In this document: positions 24,759 through 32,487 of the stretch, one piece after another
Layout: each line of letters begins with the position of its first letter
Position numbering within the stretch: position 1 is the first letter of the stretch
Assembly (NCBI GenBank): GCA_013003715.1
Contig: JABDIN010000049.1
Span: forward strand, 1 to 37,753
Direction of reading: 5' to 3'
DNA length: 37,753 nt
Origin: Desulfobacteraceae bacterium
Lineage (GTDB): Bacteria > Desulfobacterota > Desulfobacteria > Desulfobacterales > Desulfosarcinaceae
Notes under the pieces: generated by a model
The model's database searches: none
Told to the model about the DNA's origin: nothing
The model's input: only the letters and a program-made list of their open reading frames with translations
Program-made: the position numbers and the translations under genes

Positions 24759-26393
24759 TTACCACCTTACGGAAGCCGACCATAGGTCCATCGACACGTA
24801 TGTATAGCTAAAACTGACCACCACCCCGCCGTTGTCCTCTTCTTGCCATGTCCGGTTTCCATCGGCATCGTATGCGTATGTTTTGCGACTTTCCACTATA
24901 CCGTCGGCGTCATCGTCTTTTTCATGCAGCGTCCGGTTACCATTGGTGTCATAGACATGTGTCTCACGAAAATCGGCAACACCGTCGGCGTCATCGTCCC
25001 TCTCAAATAGGGTTTGATTGCCGTTGACATCGAAGGCTCTGATCTCGCGATATTCCACAGAGCCATCTGCATTGGTGTCCATTTCAAGGAGCGTCTGGTT
25101 GCCGTTGGCATCATATTCGTATGTCCAGATCGAATTCACCATGCTGTCATGCTCGGCTCGAATAAGGTTCCCATCGGCATCGTATTCATTGGTAATAGTC
25201 GAATCCACTACGCCATCGGCATTTTGGTCCGTTTCAATTATCGTCGGGTTGCCGTTGGCGTCGTATGTATTGAATACTCGGAAATCCACCGTGCCGTCGC
25301 CATTTTCATCTACTTCACGTAGCGTGAGATTGCCGTTGGTGTCATAGGTGCTGAATTCGACGTTATTAGCCGTGCCGTCGCCATCTTCATCTAATTCATG
25401 TAGCGTACGATTGCCATTGGTGTCGTATTCATTTCTCTTGCGGTAATTCACTGTACCATCGTCGTCGTCATCCCTTTCAAATAATGTCAATAAACCATTG
25501 GCGTTGTATTCCCAGGTCGCGCGGTACTCCATCGTACCGTCAGCGCCCCAGTCATATTCCTGCATTGTCAGGTTACCGTTGGTATTGTAGCTGTAGTAAT
25601 AGTAACCATCTGCTATGCCGTCGAGGTCGGTATTCTCTTCAACCAGCGCCCGGTAGCCGCGGGCATCGTAGGAGTATATCTTATAGTCATCCACCGTTCC
25701 ATCGCTGCCAACATCCCTGTCCCTTTGGGAATATATCGCGACGGATGGGGTCAGATCCAGTCCGGTGTATAGGTTGTCAAGGGCGTGCATGGCGTTGCCG
25801 ATGCCATGTTCTCCATCCCAAAGCCCGGCAGCCCGTCCCAAAGCGGTGAGCTTGCGGAATTGAAAGTCCCGTCTAAATTTTTCATAGGGCTGTTGAAAAT
25901 CCATTACAGTTTCTTGTGCCAACTCATGCAACGTCGCGGGGATTTGTATTCCATTTGCAACATTGCTGTCTTCATCCATGGTCTGGAGAAATAACGCGAT
26001 GTTTATCACCTGATCCAGGGGTGTGGCCGGTTTAAGACTGTACATGAAATTGGCCGCACGCCGGACATCAATGGCACTTTCGGGTGGTGTCATACCCACC
26101 AAATCAAAGGGGGAGAGATATTCCTGCCCGGTGGCTTCGCCGATGAGAATGTCACCGACGAAGAATCTCACCGTTTCCCCTTTTAGATAGGAAAATTCAC
26201 CGACAAAATCGGTTTCACCGGACTGTGAATCAGTTTCAAAAATGAGGCCGGACACAGGGCCAGGCAGAAAAAAACCACTCTGAAGGGTATCGGTATCACC
26301 ACCACCCCCTCCCCCGCCACATGAGACCAAAAAACCAAAAGAGGTGATTAAACACAGTATCTGCCAAAATATTTTCTTTGTCGTCCTCATCAA
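24759..26393 (-). CDS. Lipoprotein with eleven 27-residue YD/calcium-type repeats
   Basis: The 544-residue product begins with a lipoprotein signal (LVSC, Cys25, then a poly-Gly run), so it is anchored in the envelope. Residues about 38-100 form an N-terminal domain of the type GPVSGLIFETDSQSGETDF...GEFSYLKGETV, common in such lipoproteins. From residue 242 on, units starting YDxNGN recur every 27 residues at 242, 269, 296, 323, 350, 377, 404, 427, 454, 481 and 508; one unit is 23 long. Each contains a DxDxDG-like loop (DEDGDGT, DQNADGV). The pattern mixes RHS/YD strands with thrombospondin-3-like calcium loops, so a stiff calcium-stabilised rod at the cell surface is likely. No catalytic domain is visible. 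A monocistronic gene with terminator behind. Confidence 0.85.
   Translation of the reverse strand: MMRTTKKIFWQILCLITSFGFLVSCGGGGGGGDTDTLQSGFFLPGPVSGLIFETDSQSGETDFVGEFSYLKGETVRFFVGDILIGEATGQEYLSPFDLVGMTPPESAIDVRRAANFMYSLKPATPLDQVINIALFLQTMDEDSNVANGIQIPATLHELAQETVMDFQQPYEKFRRDFQFRKLTALGRAAGLWDGEHGIGNAMHALDNLYTGLDLTPSVAIYSQRDRDVGSDGTVDDYKIYSYDARGYRALVEENTDLDGIADGYYYYSYNTNGNLTMQEYDWGADGTMEYRATWEYNANGLLTLFERDDDDDGTVNYRKRNEYDTNGNRTLHELDEDGDGTANNVEFSTYDTNGNLTLREVDENGDGTVDFRVFNTYDANGNPTIIETDQNADGVVDSTITNEYDADGNLIRAEHDSMVNSIWTYEYDANGNQTLLEMDTNADGSVEYREIRAFDVNGNQTLFERDDDADGVADFRETHVYDTNGNRTLHEKDDDADGIVESRKTYAYDADGNRTWQEEDNGGVVVSFSYTYVSMDLWSASVRW
24792..25670 (-). repeat. 81-base tandem coding repeat (11 units)
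   Basis: The DNA repeats every 81 bases within the lipoprotein gene, with the protein motif YDxNGN-xTLxExDxxxDGxV. One unit (residues 404-426) has lost four codons and its acidic loop. The units are diverged at DNA level, so the array is not recent. Confidence 0.85.
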
Positions 26394-26686
26394 GACTCCT
26401 CCCGTTATCTTTTGCTATTTCCCTGATTCAACATACGCCATCGACATGATGAATGCGTTTATATGGAATAGAGGGAAAAATTGCCGGATTCTTGCACTAA
26501 AAAATAAAAAAACAAGGAATCGGCGGATGATGGGGTTCAGATGTGGGGAACCAATGCTTATCTTCACATATTTCCCGTTGACATATTCCCATAACGGAAG
26601 GGGTAATTCAGTTCGGACAATTTTGGCGTAACCGCCTGGATCACTAATACATTAATTAAACGAAATTCAATCCATAGAGGTGAAAT

Positions 26687-27199
26687 ATGAAAAACCACAA
26701 TGAGCTTTCAGTGGCACCATCGATATTTACACGAGAATTCAATGCACCAAGACAATTGGTTTATGACGCATGGACTAAACCGGAACATTTGAAAAACTGG
26801 ATGTTTCCCCAAAAAGGATTTACCTGCGAGTATGTCTCTGCCGACATCAAACCCGGCGGCTCCTCTCTCCATAAAATGATCGCTCCCAATGGCTATGAAA
26901 TGTGGCTGCTGACGGCATACGAAGAAGTGACGCCTCCTGAACGTCTCGTTTTCCGGCAGTATAATTCAAACGAAGCCGGAGAGGTGCAGCCTAACGCGCA
27001 GATGCCCGACTGGCCGAAAGAAATGAGGGCGACCATCACCCTTAAAGAGATGGACGGCAAAACCAAATTACAATTGATCTGGCAGCCGATAAACCCGACC
27101 AAAGAAGAAGCCGAAGTTTTTGAGGCCTCCCGCTCTCAACACGGTGCGGGTTGGGACGGCGGATTTGACCAATTGACGACCTACCTTGAAACTTTGTAA
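26687..27199 (+). CDS. SRPBCC (AHSA1-type) domain protein
   Basis: The 170-residue product shows the AHSA1/START-like pattern IFTREFNAPRQLVYDAWTKPEHLKNW at the N-terminus, a LTAYEEVTPPERLVF strand in the middle and a GWDGGFDQLTTYLE helix at the end. Such proteins bind hydrophobic ligands or act as stress-related co-factors; the ligand is unknown. AGAGGTG precedes ATG 26687. It is followed about 200 bases later by an SDR gene on the same strand; a joint transcript is possible but not shown. Confidence 0.88.
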   Translation: MKNHNELSVAPSIFTREFNAPRQLVYDAWTKPEHLKNWMFPQKGFTCEYVSADIKPGGSSLHKMIAPNGYEMWLLTAYEEVTPPERLVFRQYNSNEAGEVQPNAQMPDWPKEMRATITLKEMDGKTKLQLIWQPINPTKEEAEVFEASRSQHGAGWDGGFDQLTTYLETL

Positions 27200-27406
27200 A
27201 AAGCAGTGTCGGCAAATCACTCAATTGTCTCAGATATCCGTCTGTTTCCCGTGTGCAGGACAATGTTCGAAACCACCAGGGCGGGGATGCCTTCTTCCAC
27301 ACCGACAACTTTAAGGTCCGGATCAAAACTATTCATTGGACAAATGGTAGTAGCAGATATAACTTATCCGTCAAGACTAAGACAACTATAGTACAACCAA
27401 GGAGAT

Positions 27407-28018
27407 ATGATGAAAATTTTAATCGTCGGGGGAAACGGTACAATCGGTAAGACGGTCAGCGGGCATTTTGCAAAAAAACACGATGTGATTATCGGCGGCA
27501 GAAATTCAGGGGAGGTGACCGTCGATATGACAGACAGCCAATCGATTGAATCGATGTTTGAAAAAATCGGGCGGGTTGATGCGGTGGTCTGTATAGCGGG
27601 AGAGGCAAAGTGGGACCAATTTGACGTCATGACCGAAGAAGACTTCTACATTGGCATCAAAAGCAAACTCATGGGACAGGTGAATCTGGTGAGAATCGGC
27701 AAGAATTATGTGAATGCCGGGGGATCTTTTACCCTTTCCACCGGCATCCTGGCCGACCATCCGGTTGCATTGACCACGAGTGCCGCCATGGTCAACGGCG
27801 GTATTCACAGTTTTGCCAAAGCCGTGTCCCTGGAATTGAAAAACAAGATCAGAATCAATGTCGTCTCATCGGGGCTGGTGGAGGATGCAGTTGAAAAGTA
27901 TGAAGAATATTTCCCGGGGCACAATCCCATCCCCATGAAAAAAGTGATTAATGGCTATGTCAAAAGCGTTCACGGTAGCGGCACCGGAGAAATAATCAGA
28001 ATGTACGACAATTGTTGA
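27407..28018 (+). CDS. Short-chain dehydrogenase/reductase, atypical (no catalytic Tyr)
   Basis: The 203-residue product has an N-terminal Rossmann motif GGNGTIG (residues 8-14) and a STGI strand near residue 111. In place of the usual YxxxK it has SAAMVNGGIHSFAKAV: Tyr is missing, while an Asn and a Lys lie nearby. This short atypical SDR subgroup is known in bacteria with no agreed reaction; it may bind NAD(P)H for another purpose or use a different base. AGGAG is followed by two ATGs, 27407 and 27410; either could start. Weak GCCCGG/CCGGGC pairing near 28145-28180 is the only hairpin downstream. Confidence 0.8.
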   Translation: MMKILIVGGNGTIGKTVSGHFAKKHDVIIGGRNSGEVTVDMTDSQSIESMFEKIGRVDAVVCIAGEAKWDQFDVMTEEDFYIGIKSKLMGQVNLVRIGKNYVNAGGSFTLSTGILADHPVALTTSAAMVNGGIHSFAKAVSLELKNKIRINVVSSGLVEDAVEKYEEYFPGHNPIPMKKVINGYVKSVHGSGTGEIIRMYDNC

Positions 28019-28192
28019 TATGGTAAAATTGAGTCCCGTTCGAGACGGTCACCCATATCTCAGCTTGAATTCGACATCATGCGCCTATGGGAAAAAATTC
28101 TCCGGGATAATTGCCAAGGTGAGGAAATGATTCAATTCTGAATATGCCCGGCTCATTGGTTGGCGCATGAACTTTTTCCGGGCAACGGACTG

Positions 28193-28651
28193 TCAGGACC
28201 TGATTACCCGTTGTTTCGTAGGAGCAAGTATACCGAGGATCATTGCCAGGGCACCGCAGGCGATAAACACCGCGGGGAAGAGCAGTTCCTTTTTCCCGGC
28301 CAGGCGGGCCGAACCCGATGGATTTTTTGGATCATAGTTCACCCGGATCCGCTGGCCGGTCCGGTATGAGCCTGAGGCAACGGTCGCCAGGAACTTGTAC
28401 TGTTTATCCCCCACGGTGAATTCCACAATCGGGCGGTAGATCACGCTCGTGGTGGTCCTGTTGCCGGAACGACTCGTACTTTCCTCTTTCATGAGGCTTA
28501 CGATGGTTCCTTTTGTCTTGGCAACACCCTTTCCGAAGTTGAAGATATCGGCGTATGTATAGATGCCTGCAGCTATGAAGCTCAACCCGATGATGACGAC
28601 TGCAATTCTTTGAGTGATAGTCAGCGGCGTGATCGATCCTTTTGCTTTCAT
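28193..28651 (-). CDS. DUF3592 membrane protein
   Basis: The 152-residue product has two membrane helices (about 17-35 and 124-144) around a soluble part with the DUF3592 pattern: KGTIVSL, then IYRPIVEFTVGDKQYKF and RIRVNYDPKNPSGSAR. The function of this family is unknown. The ends overlap the hairpin region after the SDR gene on the other strand, so the two genes are convergent. Confidence 0.85.
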   Translation of the reverse strand: MKAKGSITPLTITQRIAVVIIGLSFIAAGIYTYADIFNFGKGVAKTKGTIVSLMKEESTSRSGNRTTTSVIYRPIVEFTVGDKQYKFLATVASGSYRTGQRIRVNYDPKNPSGSARLAGKKELLFPAVFIACGALAMILGILAPTKQRVIRS

Positions 28652-28989
28652 GATAACCTCGATGGCCGGCTTAAAAGATCGGAATGTTATTTTATATCCC
28701 TAAAAATGACAGGGCAATGACAATTTGTCAATAGCTGTGTAATTACAGCTTATTGCGGAAGGAATTCCCGGAAAAACAAGGCAATGGTTACAAATTGAAA
28801 ATCCGTACAGGGAGGGGCGAATACCGGGTCACGTCTGCCCCCGGAGCCTGGTATTTCCATCAGAAGCCAGGAGCAGCCGCGCCTGCCTGGCAGTCACCTC
28901 GATCCCGCTTGCGAACCCACCCCAAAAAACAAGGAAATACTATTTCGGGCCTCACACTTTTTCTAAATCATATGGGCAGATACAGGCGT
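28652..28989. other. Non-coding stretch
   Basis: No supported gene. A plus-strand open frame of 89 codons (28753-29022) is Arg/Pro-rich without recognisable content and overlaps the next gene's 3' end. Confidence 0.5.
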
Positions 28990-29511
28990 TCAACACCTGT
29001 AAAAATAGCTCGATTCTTTTAATAGCTGAGAGCTGCCGGACCTACTTGATCTTGTTACCGGTTTTGGGGCGACTGATTCGCGAATGGTCGTTTCGTTGAT
29101 ATTGGTGATGCTGCTCAGCGCCTCAAGCTTCAGAGAGGCCTCTTCAATAGCCTTTTCACACAACAGCCTGACTTCAGGGTCGACATCGGGAATATTTTCG
29201 GTTGTCATGTTAAGCAGTTGCAGCTGATTCAGCAGGTTATTCATGATATGATGGGTTGATGACATCGTGGCATTGAATATCCGGATTTTTTCCAATTCGC
29301 TTCTCTGATGTCTTCGCCTCCGGACTTGATCGCTGTAGGCAAATACACCAAATATCATAAAGGGGATGATAAACTCATCAATCTCAAATTGCTCAAGCTC
29401 ATTCAGGGCGCTAACAAATGCTTCAAAAAGCTCTATACGACCAATTAAGATGATTAGTAAAACCGCACCCGATACAGATAAACCAATCAGCGTCAGTTTG
29501 TATTTTTTCAT
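28990..29511 (-). CDS. Membrane protein with histidine-kinase-like dimerisation helix, no ATPase domain
   Basis: The 173-residue product has two membrane helices (about 7-25 and 47-60), then a charged helix RRRRHQRSELEKIRIFNATM and STHHIMNNLLNQLQLLNM, which resembles an H-box (His followed by a helical bundle). A second helix, EVRLLCEKAIEEASLKLEALSSI, completes a four-helix-bundle-like pair. The usual HATPase domain (N, G1, G2 boxes) is absent and the chain ends about 50 residues later. It may be a phosphotransfer or inhibitory partner for a kinase encoded elsewhere, or a truncated kinase. GGAG precedes ATG 29511. No response regulator is adjacent. Confidence 0.6.
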   Translation of the reverse strand: MKKYKLTLIGLSVSGAVLLIILIGRIELFEAFVSALNELEQFEIDEFIIPFMIFGVFAYSDQVRRRRHQRSELEKIRIFNATMSSTHHIMNNLLNQLQLLNMTTENIPDVDPEVRLLCEKAIEEASLKLEALSSITNINETTIRESVAPKPVTRSSRSGSSQLLKESSYFYRC

Positions 29512-29815
29512 TTATTCTCCAATTGTTTATCCAAGAAAAGTTAATCATGTCATCGGTTGGCCGACCGTAAACTTTAGGTGAAATAAATATACGGGAACGT
29601 TTGTGCTTGACTTTATGACTTAATCCCGCCGAATTCCGCCACCAGACCAACCGTAATACATATATATGTCAGATATTTAGGAAAGCCCAACCTCAGCATG
29701 CATATTCAAACATAGACCGTTGTGCATTCTCTCTTCTATCATCCCAAATGAGAGAAAAGAGTGGTGTTCCGATAATAGGTCCAACAGGCATAATACGGAG
29801 ACAAATACGCTCAAA

Positions 29816-30070
29816 CTATCTTGACTCAGCAGACATGTATGGACGATTCCACTGATAACTGCGAATTAAGCAGCCAATATCGCGGAGGATTAGGGGCTTT
29901 TCAATGCAATCTGCGGGAATATGCATATTTTCATACCTGAATCTTGCATTAAAATTAATGAGAAATATATAATCAACTGTATTTACTATATAAATATCGA
30001 AATTAAGAGATTTTAGATTTAACCCGAATGGTAAATCGGAAAATGGTCTTATTTTCTCATTAATTTTCAC
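29816..30070 (-). CDS. Possible small hypothetical protein
   Basis: An 84-codon open frame encodes a mixed peptide, MKINEKIRPFSDLPFGLNLK followed by NFDIYIVNTVDYIFLINFNAR, with a plausible beta-strand pattern but no family I know. Its start codon is only seven bases from the left edge of the palindromic element at 30077-30176, so it would be transcribed from within or through that element. No clear ribosome site. Kept at low confidence. Confidence 0.3.
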   Translation of the reverse strand: MKINEKIRPFSDLPFGLNLKSLNFDIYIVNTVDYIFLINFNARFRYENMHIPADCIEKPLILRDIGCLIRSYQWNRPYMSAESR

Positions 30071-30076
30071 CTAAAG

Positions 30077-30176
30077 GCGTGCTGGAGGCTTCCATCTGCT
30101 GCGTTATTAAGGGTTTGCGGTAAAATACTACAGCTTCCCCCTTAATGCCTTGCATATGAAAGCCTCCAACACGTGC
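30077..30176. repeat. 100-base near-perfect palindrome (MITE/REP-like)
   Basis: The left arm 30077-30113 (starting GCGTGCTGGAGGCTT, ending ATTAAGGG) is the near reverse complement of the right arm 30138-30176 (CCCTTAAT ... AAGCCTCCAACACGTGC), with a loop of about 24 bases. The whole element can fold into one long hairpin. It lies in the non-coding region 29512-30399, between the small frame at 29816 and the EACC1/caspase genes. The rest of that region holds only AT-rich sequence. Confidence 0.75.
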
Positions 30177-30399
30177 AAAATTCAGGTCATAAGATTATAT
30201 CAAATTGGCGATTCTCTATACGGGTTTTTAATTTTGACAAGGAAATCATCTTTCCGTATATTTGTAGAATCAAGTTAGATTTTGCAGTTCGTGCAACTCC
30301 TTCGGTTCTGAAAATGAGATAAAGGGGCGAGTGTTTCACACACACTTTTTTAAAAACACCATCGGCGCTATTATCAAACCTTTGTCGGAAGGAACAGCC

Positions 30400-30774
30400 A
30401 TGCCATTGACGATGAGCCTGTTTTCACCGGACACCGCTCCTGAAGATCTCCAACCCTTGGTGCTGGAACTGTTGAGCACCATAAACCGTGAGACCGATGC
30501 TCTCGCGCAGCTCCCAGAAGAGAAAAGCGAATCAGGTTCAAAATCTGCGGACATGGTGACCTTGAGCCAGATCGTGTTAACGGCCTTTAGCAGTGGTGCA
30601 GTGGTTGCCCTGTTTGAAATTCTAAAAGCATATTTCCAACGAAAACCGTCGCTGGAAATCGTATTCAAACAACCGGGTGGCACCCAGTTCAAACTGAAGG
30701 CCGAACATCTGAGTGCATCTCAGGTGGACGAAACCCTGGCTCTGGCCAGAGAGTTTACAGGGATGAGACCATGA
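30400..30774 (+). CDS. EACC1-like (effector-associated constant component) protein
   Basis: The 124-residue product starts at ATG 30400 (GGAAGGAA about eight bases upstream; an earlier ATG-like start lacks a site). After a variable N-terminus, a hydrophobic helix (about 52-78, TLSQIVLTAFSSGAVVALFEILKAYF) leads into KPSLEIVFKQPGGTQFKLKAEHL and a final helix with DETLALAREF. That order matches the EACC1 proteins often encoded directly before bacterial caspases, trypsins and other effectors in predicted conflict systems. The stop overlaps the caspase start (ATGA, 30771-30774), so the two are translationally coupled. EACC1 is thought to link an effector to its activation; no enzyme activity is expected. 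Confidence 0.7.
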   Translation: MPLTMSLFSPDTAPEDLQPLVLELLSTINRETDALAQLPEEKSESGSKSADMVTLSQIVLTAFSSGAVVALFEILKAYFQRKPSLEIVFKQPGGTQFKLKAEHLSASQVDETLALAREFTGMRP

Positions 30775-32465
30775 AATCACAACGTATTGCCATTTTGATC
30801 GCCGGCAGCCGGTTCCCCAAAGAACCTAAACTGGAGACACTCCGATATCCGGAGAACGATGTGGATGGTCTCCATGATGTGCTGTCTGACATCGACCGGG
30901 GTGGATTCGACAATATTCTTGTTTTCAAAAACGAATCCCATAGCACGATCATCCAATCCCTGAATACGGCTTTAAAAAACGCAGGTAAAAATGATCTATT
31001 CCTCGTCTACTATTCCGGCCATGGCATGCAGAATGCCTCCGGTGATCTTCACCTGGCAACCGCCGATACGGTTCTGGAGATCCTTGAATCCACCTCCATT
31101 CCCGTTGCTACGATTAAACATTTCATTAATACCTTTACCATCAACAAGGCGATTCTGCTTCTGGATTGCTGTTATAGCGGCCTGGTGGGGAAGGCTTTCG
31201 TGAAGAGCAGCGTGGAAGACCAGTTGCAGATGATGTCACGAGGGCGGGGTGTTTATGTCTTGACGGCCTCCACCGCATTTCAGGTGGCCAGGGAAACGGA
31301 AACCGACGGGCATGGTATTTTTACCAAATACCTGATCCAAGGTATCCGCACCGGCGACGCTGACGCGGATGAAAGCGGGCACATCACCATGGAGGATCTC
31401 TACCGGTATGTAGACCGGCACGTTTTCGAGGAGTGCAACCAGAAACCCTCAAAGTGGGCCATCGATGTCCAGGGGGAGCTGGTCATTGCCAAAAGCGGAA
31501 AAACCCCTGGACTGGAGCGGCGGAAACAGCTCCAGACCATTCTTGCCGACATGTTGAAAGAGAGTCTGCCCGAAGCTATTTTCGAAAAGGCCTGGACTAT
31601 TCTGAAACAGGAAGGCACGGAAATCACAGATGAGTCAAAAGCCTATGACCAGCTCTTGGATCGATTGCTCAACCAGTCGATCAAACCACTGACCTTTGTC
31701 CAGGAGTGGAACCGGATCGACACGGGAGACATATCTCCTTCGGAACATAGGCCCATACCGGAGAAAAAGGCACCGGCACCGTCATTGGAGATTAAGCGTA
31801 ATGCCCCCGGAGAAACCGCTACACCTACCGAAACGAATCCGGCCCAGGGTAAATCATGGAAAATGATGTATGGGTTTCTGGTTATCGTTTTAATCGTCAC
31901 CACCATTTCAATCACGCTGGCCATCATAAAACAAACCAGAATCACAAACTGGAGTAAGTCAGTGGTGGAAATAGAACGACGATATGAGGTGCTTCATAAC
32001 CAACTGAATCGTGCTGAAATGCTGTCGGTATTGGGACAATACGAGGTGGATAAAGACAACCTTATCCGTCAATTGCGGGAACTGATTCAACAGGGCGAAG
32101 AGATGGGAATACAAGCCTCGGCAGCCAGAGAACTGGAGCGGACAATCCAGGAATCCTGGAACGAACAGATAAGGGGTCTGGAAACTGAAATGACGCAACT
32201 ATCAAATCAGCAGAAACCCATTATCGTCTGGGAAGAGGAGCTAGAACAGATCAGAAGACTATTCGAACAATTGAGAAAAGACGCAGCCATGTCCAGGCGT
32301 GCGGAAGTATTGAAATCTTTGTCCGAAGATAAAAACCTGCTCCTGCATAGGGTCGAGGAGTTGGTGGAAAATGCAAAAACGCTTGGTATCGAGGCCGGGG
32401 AAGCCGAAGAACTGAAACAAGACATCGAAAGGGAGTGGAGAGAGCTTGAAATGTCAGTCAAATAA
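30771..32465 (+). CDS. Membrane-anchored bacterial caspase (C14) with duplicated coiled-coil module
   Basis: In this 564-residue product, residues 1-240 form a caspase domain with catalytic His84 (YYSGHG) and Cys134 (LLDCCYSG; Cys133 is adjacent). An EF-hand-like loop, DADADESGHITMEDL, lies at about 196-210, and the domain ends at LVIAKS. A helical region (250-315) and a Pro-rich linker follow, then one membrane helix at about 365-387. The C-terminus is a long coiled coil with two related units: RAEMLSVLGQYEVDKDNL...ERTIQESW (about 414-464) and RAEVLKSLSEDKNLLLHR...KQDIEREW (about 510-558). The protease would be cytoplasmic, with the coiled coil on the other side of the membrane if the topology is simple. 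Coupled to EACC1 upstream. Predicted role: regulated proteolysis in cell death or defence; the trigger and substrates are unknown. Confidence 0.85.
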   Translation: MKSQRIAILIAGSRFPKEPKLETLRYPENDVDGLHDVLSDIDRGGFDNILVFKNESHSTIIQSLNTALKNAGKNDLFLVYYSGHGMQNASGDLHLATADTVLEILESTSIPVATIKHFINTFTINKAILLLDCCYSGLVGKAFVKSSVEDQLQMMSRGRGVYVLTASTAFQVARETETDGHGIFTKYLIQGIRTGDADADESGHITMEDLYRYVDRHVFEECNQKPSKWAIDVQGELVIAKSGKTPGLERRKQLQTILADMLKESLPEAIFEKAWTILKQEGTEITDESKAYDQLLDRLLNQSIKPLTFVQEWNRIDTGDISPSEHRPIPEKKAPAPSLEIKRNAPGETATPTETNPAQGKSWKMMYGFLVIVLIVTTISITLAIIKQTRITNWSKSVVEIERRYEVLHNQLNRAEMLSVLGQYEVDKDNLIRQLRELIQQGEEMGIQASAARELERTIQESWNEQIRGLETEMTQLSNQQKPIIVWEEELEQIRRLFEQLRKDAAMSRRAEVLKSLSEDKNLLLHRVEELVENAKTLGIEAGEAEELKQDIEREWRELEMSVK

Positions 32466-32487
32466 TTCTTATAAAGGGAGAATATCA

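Noticed and set aside
24792-25670. Possible CRISPR or minisatellite array
   Set aside because: The period is 81 bases, in frame with a lipoprotein gene, and the protein motif is conserved better than the DNA, so it is a coding repeat.
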